A stretch of 64,000 bases of DNA from the NCBI RefSeq assembly GCF_017352135.1, contig NZ_CP071455.1, positions 682,001-746,000 on the forward strand, read 5' to 3'. The notes beneath the pieces were generated by a model, which searched no databases, had not been told where the DNA came from, and saw only the letters and a list, made by a program, of their open reading frames with translations. A program made the position numbers and the translations under genes. Positions 9,091 to 18,931 of this stretch are shown piece after piece. This DNA is from Rhizobium lentis (GTDB lineage: Bacteria; Pseudomonadota; Alphaproteobacteria; Rhizobiales; Rhizobiaceae). The first letter of the stretch is position 1. Every line of letters starts with the position of its first letter.

Positions 9091-10530
9091 TCACCCGCCA
9101 AGGACCGAATCTTGGGCAAGCTTCAGGAACCATGATGGAAATAGGCCGATGCCGATGGTGCCGGCAGCGGTGACGGCGAGTGTCGCGCCCACCAGAGGCG
9201 TCAGCGCCGGCGTGAACGCCCTCTGCGGCTCGCGCATGTAGATCACCATGACGATGCGAATGTAGAAATAAGCGGCGATGGCGCTGAGCAGCACGGCGAT
9301 GATTGCCAGCATGACGAAACCATGCTCGACGAGGGCGACCAGCACGTAAAACTTGGCGAAGAACCCGGCCGTCGGCGGAATGCCGGCCAGCGAGAAGAGA
9401 TAGAGCAGCATCAGAAGCGCCAGCCCCGGATGTGCCTTGGCGAAACCCGCATAGTCTTCGATGACCTCGCCCGAGAAATCGCCGTTCCGCATCATGATGA
9501 CGGCGCCGAAAATGCCGAGATTCATGAAAGCGTAGATCAGCAGATAGAGCATCACGCTGGCGATCCCATCGGCGCCGCCAGCGGCCACGCCGAAAATGGC
9601 GAAGCCGGCATGGGCGATGCTGGAATAGGCCAGGAGACGCTTGAAATTATCCTGCACCAGAGCCACGAAGCTGCCGAGCGCCATCGTCACCACCGCGATG
9701 GCGGCAACGATGATCCACACATCCGAGGCTGCGACCAGGGGGTTTAGGAATACCCGCAGGATCACCGCGAATCCCGCCGCCTTGGGACCTACCGACATGA
9801 AGGCGGTGATCGTCGTCGGCGCGCCTTCATAGACGTCCGGCAGCCACATATGGAAGGGAACCGCGCCGACCTTGAAGACCAGCCCCGCGACGATGAAGAC
9901 CACCGCCAGCAGCAATCCGGGATCGAGCGGATCGGCGGTCACGGCCGCAGCCATCCCGTCCAATTGCGTTGTGCCGGTGAGCCCGTAGACCAGCGAAACA
10001 CCGTAAAGGAAAATCCCGGTCGAAACCGCGCCAAGGATTACGTATTTCAGTGCTGCTTCGTTCGACCGCCGCTCACGCCGCAGGAAGCCGGTCAGCACAT
10101 AGGTGCAAATCACCATCAGTTCGAGGCCCACATAGATCGACAGGAGATCGGTCGCCGAGGCCATGATCATCGTGCCCGAAAGCGCTAGGAGCAGCAGGAC
10201 GTAGTATTCGCTGGTCCCGATCCCTTCGATATCGGCATATTTTCGCGAAAGGAGGAATGTCAGAACGGTGGCTAGGTAGAAAACGAACTTGAAGAAGACC
10301 GCGAAGCGGTCGGCGATGAACATGCCCGCGTAGGCCGGCCGCACTTCGTTCGCCAGCATGACTGTCGCCAAGGCGGCAATCAACACGATCGCGATCGACG
10401 CCCAGACAAGGATATGTTCCTGTCCCTTTCTCACGAACTGTCCGAGGATCAGCAGGATGCAGGCGCCGGTGATCACCACGATCTCGGGCAGGCTCGCCAG
10501 GGCCGACTGGAAAAGCGTCGCGGCGGTCAT
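9091..10530 (-). CDS. nuoN: NADH-quinone oxidoreductase subunit N
   Basis: Antiporter-like proton-pumping subunit, 479 aa, about 14 membrane segments. Family features are the conserved glutamate of the YVGLELMVICTYVLTGF helix and lysines in the discontinuous helices (FKVGAVPFHMWLPDVYEGAPT and DNFKRLLAYSSIAHAGF). The ATG overlaps the nuoM stop by 4 bases. nuoN precedes nuoA here, whereas in most operons N is the last gene. Confidence 0.93.
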   Translation of the reverse strand: MTAATLFQSALASLPEIVVITGACILLILGQFVRKGQEHILVWASIAIVLIAALATVMLANEVRPAYAGMFIADRFAVFFKFVFYLATVLTFLLSRKYADIEGIGTSEYYVLLLLALSGTMIMASATDLLSIYVGLELMVICTYVLTGFLRRERRSNEAALKYVILGAVSTGIFLYGVSLVYGLTGTTQLDGMAAAVTADPLDPGLLLAVVFIVAGLVFKVGAVPFHMWLPDVYEGAPTTITAFMSVGPKAAGFAVILRVFLNPLVAASDVWIIVAAIAVVTMALGSFVALVQDNFKRLLAYSSIAHAGFAIFGVAAGGADGIASVMLYLLIYAFMNLGIFGAVIMMRNGDFSGEVIEDYAGFAKAHPGLALLMLLYLFSLAGIPPTAGFFAKFYVLVALVEHGFVMLAIIAVLLSAIAAYFYIRIVMVIYMREPQRAFTPALTPLVGATLAVTAAGTIGIGLFPSWFLKLAQDSVLGG

Positions 10531-12002
10531 GGGCCGTTCCCCCTACTGTGCACATGCGTCAGCAGATGCTTCACCGAGGCATCGATGATGTCGAGAAAGG
10601 GTTTCGGATAGAGCCCAACCCAGAGTACAAAGACGGCCAGCGGCAGGATCGCAGTCATCTCACGGGCGTTCACGTCGCGTATCTTCAACCGGGCGCCGGC
10701 GCTCGCCGGACCGAGCGCGACTTTCCCATACATGCCAAGCAGATAGGCGGCCCCCAGCAATGCGCCCAAAACGGCGGCCGAGCCGGCGACCAAGTTGGCC
10801 GCAAATCCGCCGGACAGCACCAGCAACTCTCCGACGAACGAATTCGTTCCCGGCAGCGCCATCGACGACAGGGTAAACAGTGCCAGAAACGTGGTGTAAA
10901 CAGGCGCCACCTTCATCAAGCCGCCATAGTCGGCAATGCTGCGGGTATGGGTCCGCTCGTAAATCACCCCGACGAACAGGAATAGGGCGCCTGTCGTCAC
11001 GCCATGATTGAACATCTGCAGAATACCGCCCTCGAGCCCGCGGAGGTTCAGCGCAAAGATCCCCAGCGTCACGAAGCCCATGTGGCTGATGCTGGAGTAA
11101 GCCACCAGCTTCTTCAGATCGTCCTGAGCCAGCGCGAGCAACCCGCCATAGACGATCGCAAGCCCCGAAAGCGCCAGCATCAGCGTCGAATAATATATCG
11201 ATGCCTCCGGAAGCATCGGCAGCGAGAATCGCAGGAATCCGTAGGCGCCCATCTTCAGGAGCACTCCGGCAAGAATAATGCTGCCCGCCGTCGGCGCCTG
11301 CACATGGGCGTCCGGCAGCCAGGTATGGACCGGCACCATCGGCACCTTGACCGCGAAAGCGATCAGGAAGGCGAAGAACAGCCAGGACTGGATCCGGAAC
11401 GGCAAATCCTGCTCCGTCAAGGCGAGGATATCGAAGGTCCTGCCACCGTAGAAATAGAGCACAATGACACCGATCAGGAACAGGAGGCTGCCCGCCAGCG
11501 TGTAGAGGAAAAACTTGATCGCTGCATAGACCCGACCCTCGCCGCCCCAGACGCCGATGATGAGGTACATCGGGATCAGCATCGCCTCCCAAAAGACGTA
11601 GAAAAGGAACAGATCGAGCGCGCAGAAGACCCCGAGCATCAGCGCCTGCATGGAGAGCAGACTGATCATGAATTCCTTCACCTTGCGGTCGATCGCGACC
11701 CAGGAGGCGAGCACGCAGATCGACCCCAACAGTGCGGTCAGGAACACGAAGAGCGCGCTGATTCCATCGATGCCGAGCGCATAGTTGATCCCGAGCGCGG
11801 GCACCCACGGGCGCGTCTCGGTGAACTGCATCGCATGGGTCGTGGTGTCGAAGCCGACCAGCATGGCGATGCAGAGAGCAAGGTCGAGGACGGTGAAAGA
11901 GAGCGCAGTCCACCGCGCCGCATCCTCACCGCGCAGGAACATCAGAACCGCGGCCCCGGCGACGGGTGTGAATATGATGAGGCTGAGCAGCGGGAAGCCC
12001 AT
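10527..12002 (-). CDS. nuoM: NADH-quinone oxidoreductase subunit M
   Basis: Antiporter-like subunit, about 491 aa from the ATG at 12002 (MGFPLLSLIIFTPVAG). An upstream GTG at 12020 would overlap the preceding gene. It shows the catalytic glutamate region FYVFWEAMLIPMYLIIGVWGG and the lysine-bearing segments KVPMVPVHTWLPDAHVQAPT and DDLKKLVAYSSISHMGFV, diagnostic for NuoM. About 14 membrane segments. It follows the 591-aa antiporter-like gene by 8 bases. Confidence 0.93.
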   Translation of the reverse strand: MGFPLLSLIIFTPVAGAAVLMFLRGEDAARWTALSFTVLDLALCIAMLVGFDTTTHAMQFTETRPWVPALGINYALGIDGISALFVFLTALLGSICVLASWVAIDRKVKEFMISLLSMQALMLGVFCALDLFLFYVFWEAMLIPMYLIIGVWGGEGRVYAAIKFFLYTLAGSLLFLIGVIVLYFYGGRTFDILALTEQDLPFRIQSWLFFAFLIAFAVKVPMVPVHTWLPDAHVQAPTAGSIILAGVLLKMGAYGFLRFSLPMLPEASIYYSTLMLALSGLAIVYGGLLALAQDDLKKLVAYSSISHMGFVTLGIFALNLRGLEGGILQMFNHGVTTGALFLFVGVIYERTHTRSIADYGGLMKVAPVYTTFLALFTLSSMALPGTNSFVGELLVLSGGFAANLVAGSAAVLGALLGAAYLLGMYGKVALGPASAGARLKIRDVNAREMTAILPLAVFVLWVGLYPKPFLDIIDASVKHLLTHVHSRGNGP

Positions 12003-12010
12003 GGCACGCC

Positions 12011-13786
12011 CTACCGCCACGCCACGACGAAGACGACGGTGGCCGCGATCAGACCGACGAGCATCGCCAGCACGTAATGGGTCACGACACCCGTCTGGAG
12101 CCGCCTGAGTCGCCCGCCCCCGTTCAGGATCGAGTGAGCAATGCCATTCACGACGGCATCGATGCCGGCAAGATCGAGCCGCAGTCCTGCCCGCGCCGCG
12201 CCGTGCAGCAAGGGCAGCGCCGCGGTCTCGGAGACGTTGCTTACCGCCTGCTCATAGCGCGCCAGCGGCCTTTCGGCTAGCCACATGAAGGCCCGCGCAC
12301 CCTTGCGATAAAACCAGTCGGTATCGAGGCTGATAGTATTCTCGGGATCGAGCGCCCAGAGGAACAGCACGAACCCCAGGGCGGTGAACATCAGCAGCCC
12401 AAGGCTCTCCATGACATGCGAGCCCGTATAGGGTTCGAAATCCACCGGATAGGGCAGAAGCGCATAAAGCGGCTGAGGGAACACCCCGATCGCAATGCAG
12501 AGCACGGCCGCCATGCCCATGGCAACCAGCATGTTGCGCGGCGGTTCCCGCGCCTCCAGTTTCCGGTCCGTCCCGAAGAACATGAAATAGGGAAGCTTTA
12601 GGCCGGTGTGCAGGAACGTCCCGGACGATGCCATCGTCAGCGCCAGCACCACCAGTGCGCGGTGATCGGCTCCCGCGGCCGCTATCACCATCGATTTGGT
12701 GACGAAACCCGAGAAGAACGGGAATGCCGAGATCGCGAAGGCGCCGACCATGTAAAGCGCCACGGTCAGCGGCATGGTCTTGTAAAGCCCGCCGAGCTCG
12801 GTGAGCTTGCGTCGGCCGGTGACATAGATGACGGCCCCGGCACCCATGAATAGCAGCGCCTTGTAGAGGATATGCGCGAAAGCGTGGCTGGCGGATCCGT
12901 TTACCGCCATCTCCGTCCCGATGCCGATACCCGCGATCATATAACCTACCTGGCTGACGATGTGATAGGCGAGAAGCCGCCGGCAATCGTTCTCCAGTAC
13001 CGCGTAGATGACGCCGTAGAGCGCCATGATGGTGCCGAGCCAGACAAGGAGCTCGGTCCCCGGAAACGCCCGCGCCAGCACATAGACGGCGGTCTTGGTG
13101 GTAAACGCACTCATGAATACCGCCCCGGTGACGGTCGCCTCCGGATAGGCATCGGTCAGCCAGGCATTGAGCGGCGGCACGGCCGCGTTGAGAATGAAGC
13201 CGATGAGGATCAGGTAGTCGCCGACCCCCATTCCCCCGTTGGTGAGGCCCTCCGCGATCGGGCCGAAAAGCAGTGAACCGGTGGCGAGCCCGTGGGAAAT
13301 GATGCCGCCGAGCAGGACGACGCCGCCGGTGATATGGACCATGAGATAGCGGAAGCCTGCCCGGATCGCCGGCCCACCACGCTGCACGAAGACCAGATAG
13401 GCGGAGGCGAATGCCATGCCCTCCCAGAACAGGTAGAGGGTCAGGTAGTCACCGGCAAACACGACGCCAAGCGCGCTGCCGACATAAACGAATGCCGCCA
13501 CGTGCTGGCCAGGATCCGTCAGATGCAGCGCGTAGACCATGCCGATCAGTGCCATGATGGTGAAAACGATCGCGAAGACGATGCTGAGCTTGTCCACCTT
13601 CGCGATCAGGATCTCCTGCCCGATGAACCGCGCTTCACCATAGCTGCCCGGCTCCATCGCAAGCACGGCAAGGAGCGCCAGCGCAGGGATCAGAAGCAGA
13701 TAGGCCTTGCGGATCGACCCGCTGAGGAACGGGATCGGCAGGGCGCCAAGAATAAAGAGCAGAGCCGGATGGATGAAGTCAGTCAT
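12011..13786 (-). CDS. Proton antiporter-like subunit (NuoL/MrpD family) of complex I
   Basis: 591-aa membrane protein of the proton-antiporter (NuoL/M/N, MrpA/D) family. The core has YLFWEGMAFASAYLVF (pump glutamate), the helix LNAAVPPLNAWLTDAYPEA and DCRRLLAYHIVSQVGYM. The C-terminal quarter (about residues 480-591) resembles the NuoL end: a soluble segment, then RLRRLQTGVVTHYVLAMLVG before the last helix. It sits where nuoL is expected but reads more like Mrp subunit D in the core, and is often annotated as Na+/H+ antiporter subunit D. It overlaps the 84-aa gene by 8 bases. Confidence 0.85.
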   Translation of the reverse strand: MTDFIHPALLFILGALPIPFLSGSIRKAYLLLIPALALLAVLAMEPGSYGEARFIGQEILIAKVDKLSIVFAIVFTIMALIGMVYALHLTDPGQHVAAFVYVGSALGVVFAGDYLTLYLFWEGMAFASAYLVFVQRGGPAIRAGFRYLMVHITGGVVLLGGIISHGLATGSLLFGPIAEGLTNGGMGVGDYLILIGFILNAAVPPLNAWLTDAYPEATVTGAVFMSAFTTKTAVYVLARAFPGTELLVWLGTIMALYGVIYAVLENDCRRLLAYHIVSQVGYMIAGIGIGTEMAVNGSASHAFAHILYKALLFMGAGAVIYVTGRRKLTELGGLYKTMPLTVALYMVGAFAISAFPFFSGFVTKSMVIAAAGADHRALVVLALTMASSGTFLHTGLKLPYFMFFGTDRKLEAREPPRNMLVAMGMAAVLCIAIGVFPQPLYALLPYPVDFEPYTGSHVMESLGLLMFTALGFVLFLWALDPENTISLDTDWFYRKGARAFMWLAERPLARYEQAVSNVSETAALPLLHGAARAGLRLDLAGIDAVVNGIAHSILNGGGRLRRLQTGVVTHYVLAMLVGLIAATVVFVVAWR

Positions 13787-14033
13787 AATAATCCTCGCGC
13801 CGCATCAGCCCGACCCGGTGGCCGAGAAATTTGGAAACGAAGATAAGCAGAACGCAGGAGGCGAAGCCGTAAACGGCCGACCAGCCCGGCAGGCTGTCCC
13901 ACAGATATTCGGCGTGTTCGCGGAAGACCAGAAAGTCGGCGACGACGATCAGGACGAGCACGAGATAGAACAGCCGGCGGCGCGGCCTCGCATATTGCTC
14001 GTCACCAAAGAAGTCGACGACACGCTTGATCAT
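13779..14033 (-). CDS. Small two-helix membrane protein of the nuo operon
   Basis: 84-aa protein with two predicted membrane helices (residues about 20-38 and 53-70) and a charged C-terminal tail ending R-R-E-D-Y-Y-D. I recognise no family. Its ATG overlaps the stop of the upstream antiporter gene by 4 bases and its stop overlaps the next antiporter gene by 8 bases, so it is translationally coupled between the two extra antiporter-like subunits. An accessory or spacer role in the enlarged membrane arm is inferred from this position only. Confidence 0.8.
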   Translation of the reverse strand: MIKRVVDFFGDEQYARPRRRLFYLVLVLIVVADFLVFREHAEYLWDSLPGWSAVYGFASCVLLIFVSKFLGHRVGLMRREDYYD

Positions 14034-15493
14034 CGGATCACTCCGTCTGCCAGGGTAAGAAAATAGCCCGGGAAAATGCCCATCAGCACCGACAGGATCG
14101 CCGTTGCGACCAGCGGAATCGTGACCAACGGAATTTCACGGACCGTCGTCTGGCTCTCCTGCCTCTCGGCCTGGAAGAAGGCGGCATAGCTGACCGGCAG
14201 GAAATAGGCGGCGTTCAGGACCGAGCTCACCAGGAGCACGATCAGGAACGCGGTCTCTCCCGCCGCCACGGCGCCCTCCGCCAGATACCACTTGCTGACG
14301 AAGCCCGCGGTTGGCGGCACTCCAATCATGCTGAGCGAGGCGATGAAGAATGCCCCCATCGTCCAGGGCAGCCTGCGGCCTATGCCGGCCATGTCGCTGA
14401 TGTTACGCTTGCCCGACGCGCAATAGATCGACCCGGCGCAGAAAAAGAGCGTGATTTTGGAGAAAGCGTGAGCCGCGATGTGAATGATCCCGCCGACCAT
14501 CGCGACCGGCGACAACAGAACCGCGCCGAGCACGATGTAGGAGAGCTGGCTGACCGTCGAATAGGCAAGCCTGGCCTTCAGGTCGTCCCGCGTCAGGGCG
14601 TATACCGACGCCATCAGGATCGTGAACGAAACCAGATAGGCCGTGGCGATGCCGAGGCCCAGCCCGCCCAACAGCCCCGTGCCGAAGACATGGAACACCA
14701 CCCGCAGCACGCAGAACACGCCCATCTTGACCACTGCCACTGCATGCAAGAGCGCACTGACCGGTGTCGGCGCGACCATCGCGGCGGGCAGCCAGGCGTG
14801 CATCGGCATCACGGCAGCCTTGGCGAAGCCGAAAAGATAGCAGAAATAGACGACCGTCAGCAGCGTCGCCGAGGCATCACTGCCCGCCAGCAGCCCCCCC
14901 GCGACAAAGTCGAGTGACCCCGCAATATGGTAGGTCAGCGCCAATGCGGCGAGCAGCGCGCTTTTCGAGGCGCCCATCAGATAGACGAGATACTTGCGGC
15001 TGCCTCTCCATCCCTCTTCGTCCTCGTGGTGGTAGACGAGCGGGTAGGTAACGAGGCTGAGCACTTCATAGAAGATCACCAGAGTAAACAGATTGGCGGC
15101 GAAGGCACCCCCGACGGCAGCCGCAAGACTGCTGGCGAAGCAGGCGAAGAACCGGGTCTGCGCATGCTCGTTCAAATGCCGCATGTAGCCGATGGAATAG
15201 ATCGCCGCCACGATCCACAGCAGCGACGAGACGGTAGCAAACACCATGCCGAGCGCATCGACCCGGAACGCAAAGTCAATTCCCGGCAGAATCTCGAAGA
15301 GGCGCAATTCGACCGTCCCGCCCGCCAGCACCGTGGGGGCCATCGACACGACAATCGCGAACATGGCGACCGCAGCCAACGGCGAGACCAGATCGCGAAG
15401 TCTTTCGCGGTTATTCAAAAGGAGAACTGTAAGGGCCGCCAGACCGGCGACGGTGATGGCAAGCAACGGCCGGATCGATACAACCGGGTCCAA
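14030..15493 (-). CDS. Proton antiporter-like subunit (MrpD/HyfB-type) of complex I
   Basis: 487-aa, about 14-helix protein of the proton-antiporter family, closest in appearance to MrpD and hydrogenase-4-type subunits. Key segments are VIFYEVLSLVTYPLVYH (pump glutamate), KAAVMPMHAWLPAAMVAPTP and DDLKARLAYSTVSQLSY. It lies 5 bases after nuoK and overlaps the 84-aa gene by 4 bases. Together with NuoN, NuoM and the 591-aa protein it makes four antiporter-like subunits in one operon, one more than standard complex I. Confidence 0.87.
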   Translation of the reverse strand: MDPVVSIRPLLAITVAGLAALTVLLLNNRERLRDLVSPLAAVAMFAIVVSMAPTVLAGGTVELRLFEILPGIDFAFRVDALGMVFATVSSLLWIVAAIYSIGYMRHLNEHAQTRFFACFASSLAAAVGGAFAANLFTLVIFYEVLSLVTYPLVYHHEDEEGWRGSRKYLVYLMGASKSALLAALALTYHIAGSLDFVAGGLLAGSDASATLLTVVYFCYLFGFAKAAVMPMHAWLPAAMVAPTPVSALLHAVAVVKMGVFCVLRVVFHVFGTGLLGGLGLGIATAYLVSFTILMASVYALTRDDLKARLAYSTVSQLSYIVLGAVLLSPVAMVGGIIHIAAHAFSKITLFFCAGSIYCASGKRNISDMAGIGRRLPWTMGAFFIASLSMIGVPPTAGFVSKWYLAEGAVAAGETAFLIVLLVSSVLNAAYFLPVSYAAFFQAERQESQTTVREIPLVTIPLVATAILSVLMGIFPGYFLTLADGVIR

Positions 15494-15498
15494 AGCCG

Positions 15499-15801
15499 CT
15501 ATCCTTTCATCACCGTCATGTCGTCGACCTTGATGGTGGATTTATTCCTCACGAGGGCGACCAGGATACCGAGGGCGACGGCAACTTCCGCCGCAGTGAT
15601 TGCGATGACGAAGATCGCGAAGATCTGCCCACGGAAATCGGCGTGGTAACGCCCGAAAGCGATGAAATTGATGTTGACCGAGTTGAGCAGCAGCTCCAGC
15701 GACATCAGGACGACCAGAATATTGCGCCTGAGCAGCACGCCCGCCGCTCCGATCACGAACAGGACCACTCCGAGCACAATATACCACCAGAGCGGAACCA
15801 T
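15499..15801 (-). CDS. nuoK: NADH-quinone oxidoreductase subunit K
   Basis: 100-aa three-helix membrane subunit from the ATG at 15801, one base overlapping the nuoJ stop (TGATG). It keeps the family segments [21 protein letters not shown], with the glutamate of helix 2, and [18 protein letters not shown], with the glutamate of helix 3; both acidic residues lie on the proton path in known structures. It is 5 bases upstream of the MrpD-like gene. Confidence 0.95.
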   Translation of the reverse strand: MVPLWWYIVLGVVLFVIGAAGVLLRRNILVVLMSLELLLNSVNINFIAFGRYHADFRGQIFAIFVIAITAAEVAVALGILVALVRNKSTIKVDDMTVMKG

Positions 15802-16301
15802 CACCCTTGCTCCTTCCGCGCCAGCATGATGGCGCCGACCAAGGCCGCCAGCAGGATTACGGAGGCGGTTTCAAACGGCAGGAGGTAGTCGGCGAAAAGG
15901 GCAGTGCTGAGCTCCCTGACGTCATCGCCGCCGCCCATGGCGACGGGCTCCGTGACCGAAAAGCGGTCGCTCCAGAGCACCAGCACCAGCATCTCGACCC
16001 CGAGCAGGGCGAGCAGAACGAGAGCTGGGAGGTTGCCGCCCGGCAAGAACCGCTGCAACACCGCTTCGCGCACATCGATCATCATGATCACGAACAGGAA
16101 CAGGACCATGATCGCGCCGACATAAACGAAGATCTGGATGACCGCGAGCAACGGTGCCTCGAGCAAGACGAAGATTGCCGAGACCTGCAGGAAACACGCC
16201 ATCAACGCCAATGCGCTGTGAACCGGATTGCGCACCAGAACCATCGTCAGGGCCGTGATCACGGATACCGTAGCGAACAGAAGAAAGAACCCCTGATCCA
16301 T
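15801..16301 (-). CDS. nuoJ: NADH-quinone oxidoreductase subunit J
   Basis: First gene of the - strand nuo operon, 166 aa from the ATG at 16301 ([18 protein letters not shown]), which is preceded by a GGAGG site about 10 bases upstream. It is a five-helix membrane subunit with the conserved [13 protein letters not shown] and [20 protein letters not shown] segments, the latter including the pi-bulge helix with its tyrosine. A candidate promoter lies near 16387-16415. Confidence 0.93.
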   Translation of the reverse strand: MDQGFFLLFATVSVITALTMVLVRNPVHSALALMACFLQVSAIFVLLEAPLLAVIQIFVYVGAIMVLFLFVIMMIDVREAVLQRFLPGGNLPALVLLALLGVEMLVLVLWSDRFSVTEPVAMGGGDDVRELSTALFADYLLPFETASVILLAALVGAIMLARKEQG

Positions 16302-16386
16302 CGACGCCGACCCTCCGGCGCGAACTGTCACTCGGCGCGAGATGGCCGGATTTGAGTTTGCGCCGCAACTTCAGATGCCTTCGCAA

Positions 16387-16415
16387 ATTGTGCCCTACTA
16401 TCGGATTTTTCACAA
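16387..16415 (-). promoter_or_regulatory. Candidate sigma-70-type promoter for the nuoJ operon
   Basis: Read on the - strand, TTGTGA (16410-16415) and CACAAT (16387-16392) are 17 bases apart and lie about 85 bases before the nuoJ ATG. The match to the consensus is modest. It is proposed because this 240-base divergent region must hold the start of the long nuo operon and nothing better was seen. Confidence 0.3.
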
Positions 16416-16541
16416 GATTTTTGTCATCGGCGGAGCAAAACCAGGCCAGTCCGGATGTGGCGACATGCGCGTTGAGATCGCCGTGGCTGGTGAAGAAACT
16501 TCTGCCTTATCTTTTGGTAAATCCGGCGTATATTAGAGTCT

Positions 16542-17960
16542 ATGAATATTGATCGGGTGACCGTGCGGCCCCGGAGGTTTTGCCGAGAGGCAATCCGTAT
16601 TTTCGCTTTGGCATTGATCTGGGGTTCAGCATTCCTGTTTTCCGCCGCCCCGACAGCGGGCTCGGAACGCGTCGCTTTACTGCTGCGATTGAATGGCGCC
16701 GTCAGCCCGGCGTCCGCCGACTATGTGATACGCGGCATCCAGCTTGCCAATGATCGTAAAGTGGCGTTGATCGTCCTGCAGATGGATACGCCCGGCGGTC
16801 TCGATACGTCGATGCGGGACATCGTTCGCGCAATCCTTGCCTCATCTGTGCCGGTCGCGAGCTACGTGGCTCCGAGCGGCGCCCGCGCGGCCAGTGCCGG
16901 CACTTACATCCTCTATGCCAGTCATATCGCCGCCATGGCGCCCGGTACTAATCTGGGCGCCGCAACACCCATTGCTCTCGGTGGGAGCGGACAAGACAAC
17001 GGCCAGAACGGCGACAGCAAGGAGCGACAGTCGCGCAACGCTGCAGAGGCAAAGGCAGTGAACGACGCTGCTGCCTATCTTCGGGGGCTGGCCGAGTTGC
17101 GCAATCGCAACGCCGACTGGGCGGAAAAGGCGGTACGCGACGCAGCCAGCTTCTCATCAACTGCGGCTGAACGCGAAAGGGTCATCGATTTCGTCGCGTC
17201 CACCGTCGATGAGCTGATGGCGAAAGCCAACGGTCGCACGGTACGGGCAGGAGGAGCGGACATCCGGCTTGATACGACTGCTCTCGCTGTCCAGAGCATC
17301 GAGCCTGACTGGAGAACCCGCCTGCTTTCAGTCATCGCCGACCCGAATGTCGCGCTCATTCTGATGATTGTCGGCATTTACGGCCTGATATTCGAGTTTC
17401 TTACGCCCGGAGCGGTTATCCCTGGAACAGTCGGCGGCATATGCCTGCTGCTCGGTCTCTACGCCCTGGCAATGCTACCTGTCAGCTATGCCGGCGTGGG
17501 CCTCATCGTGCTTGCGGTTGCTCTCTTGGTTGCGGAGGCGCATGCACCGACATTCGGCGTCCTCGGCCTCGGCGGTGCGGTCGCCCTCGTCCTGGGCGCA
17601 ACCATTCTCTTCGATACGGATGTGCCCGATCTGAAAGTGAGCCGACAGGTCCTGGTTGGCATCGGCGTTTCGGCCCTTGCCTTCAGCCTCATCGTCGTTC
17701 GCCTTGCTTTCGGCGCACGCCGGCGTGCCGTGGTGACAGGTGCGGAGCAGATGATCGGCATCTCAGGGAAAGTCTCCAGTTGGACGGGCACGACCGGCTA
17801 CATTGTCGCGCATGGAGAGCGCTGGAGCGCCGCCTCCGCCGAACCGCTCACGGACGGAGACGACGTGACGGTCATTGCCCGAGATGGGCTAACCCTCGAG
17901 GTCATCCGTGATCCCCGCAAGAGCCGAGGGCCTCAAGAGAGCAAGGAGAAGCGCAGATGA
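16542..17960 (+). CDS. NfeD-family membrane-bound serine protease (ClpP class)
   Basis: 472-aa long-form NfeD protein: signal peptide (residues about 13-38), ClpP-like protease domain (about 45-230), four membrane helices (about 265-400) and a C-terminal OB-fold NfeD domain. The catalytic serine is likely S118 in [10 protein letters not shown], and the lysine of the Ser-Lys dyad likely K171 in [12 protein letters not shown], by analogy with the Pyrococcus horikoshii enzyme, which cleaves its partner stomatin. The stop overlaps the start of the stomatin gene by 4 bases, the usual pairing. There is no strong ribosome-binding site before the ATG. Confidence 0.9.
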   Translation: MNIDRVTVRPRRFCREAIRIFALALIWGSAFLFSAAPTAGSERVALLLRLNGAVSPASADYVIRGIQLANDRKVALIVLQMDTPGGLDTSMRDIVRAILASSVPVASYVAPSGARAASAGTYILYASHIAAMAPGTNLGAATPIALGGSGQDNGQNGDSKERQSRNAAEAKAVNDAAAYLRGLAELRNRNADWAEKAVRDAASFSSTAAERERVIDFVASTVDELMAKANGRTVRAGGADIRLDTTALAVQSIEPDWRTRLLSVIADPNVALILMIVGIYGLIFEFLTPGAVIPGTVGGICLLLGLYALAMLPVSYAGVGLIVLAVALLVAEAHAPTFGVLGLGGAVALVLGATILFDTDVPDLKVSRQVLVGIGVSALAFSLIVVRLAFGARRRAVVTGAEQMIGISGKVSSWTGTTGYIVAHGERWSAASAEPLTDGDDVTVIARDGLTLEVIRDPRKSRGPQESKEKRR

Positions 17961-18730
17961 CGATTATTGGAGGTTTCATCTTCTATATCGTCGCAGTCGT
18001 CCTGTTGATGATCATCCTGGCGAGCGCGATCAAGATCCTGCGCGAGTATCAGCGGGCCGTCGTCTTTACACTCGGCCGATTTACCGGCGCGAAAGGCCCC
18101 GGATTGATCCTGCTTGTTCCCTACGTGCAGCAAATGGTGCGGGTCGACCTGCGCACGCGCGTGCTCGACGTCCCCAGCCAGGACGTCATCTCCCATGACA
18201 ACGTTTCGGTTAGAGTGAGCGCAGTGATTTACTTCAGGGTCATCGATCCGGAGAAGTCAGTGATTCAAGTCGAGGATTTCATGGCAGCCACGAGCCAGCT
18301 TGCCCAAACGACGTTGCGCTCGGTGCTCGGTAAGCACGATCTCGACGAGATGCTCGCGGAACGCGACAGGCTGAACGAAGATATCCAGAGAATGCTCGAC
18401 GCCCAAACAGATGCCTGGGGCATCAAAGTGGCCAATGTTGAGATCAAGCATGTCGACATCAACGAATCGATGATCCGTGCAATTGCCAGGCAAGCTGAGG
18501 CAGAACGCGAGCGGCGCGCAAAAATCATAAATGCCGAGGGCGAGCAGCAGGCCGCGGCAAAGCTGGTGGAGGCGGCTGAAATGCTGGCCAGACAACCATT
18601 GTCAATGCAGCTGCGCTACTTGAGCACGCTGAACGTTATTGCCGGGGAAAACAGTTCGACGATCGTATTTCCGTTCCCCATCGAACTTATTCATCTCCTG
18701 AACGGCAAGGCCGACAAGCCAACTGAATGA
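17957..18730 (+). CDS. SPFH/stomatin-like protein (slipin)
   Basis: 257-aa protein with one N-terminal membrane helix (residues 4-28) and an SPFH/band-7 domain (about 30-190), followed by a helical region rich in R/E ([20 protein letters not shown]) as in prokaryotic stomatins. It is translationally coupled to the NfeD protease (ATGA overlap). Stomatins form membrane-microdomain oligomers and are substrates of the NfeD protease in archaea. The 201 bases after it, to the end of the convergent cupin gene, hold nothing I recognise. Confidence 0.92.
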   Translation: MTIIGGFIFYIVAVVLLMIILASAIKILREYQRAVVFTLGRFTGAKGPGLILLVPYVQQMVRVDLRTRVLDVPSQDVISHDNVSVRVSAVIYFRVIDPEKSVIQVEDFMAATSQLAQTTLRSVLGKHDLDEMLAERDRLNEDIQRMLDAQTDAWGIKVANVEIKHVDINESMIRAIARQAEAERERRAKIINAEGEQQAAAKLVEAAEMLARQPLSMQLRYLSTLNVIAGENSSTIVFPFPIELIHLLNGKADKPTE

Positions 18731-18931
18731 GCAACGGCATGTCCCGCGCATGTCACATCTCTACAGCGCCGTTTCACCCATATGGTATCGGCCAATCTGC
18801 TCAAGCGCCGCGTTCAAGGATGACGATCTGCCGATCATGATGGGGCGCGATGTCGAGCCCGCCGGTCTGAAATCCGAGCCGACAAAATCACATAGCGAGC
18901 TATATCGACGGACGATATCCTGGGCTTCATG

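Noticed and set aside
16381..16400. Possible sigma-54 promoter before nuoJ (GGGCAC...TTGC on - strand)
   Set aside because: Only three bases separate the two elements instead of five, so the -24/-12 spacing is wrong.
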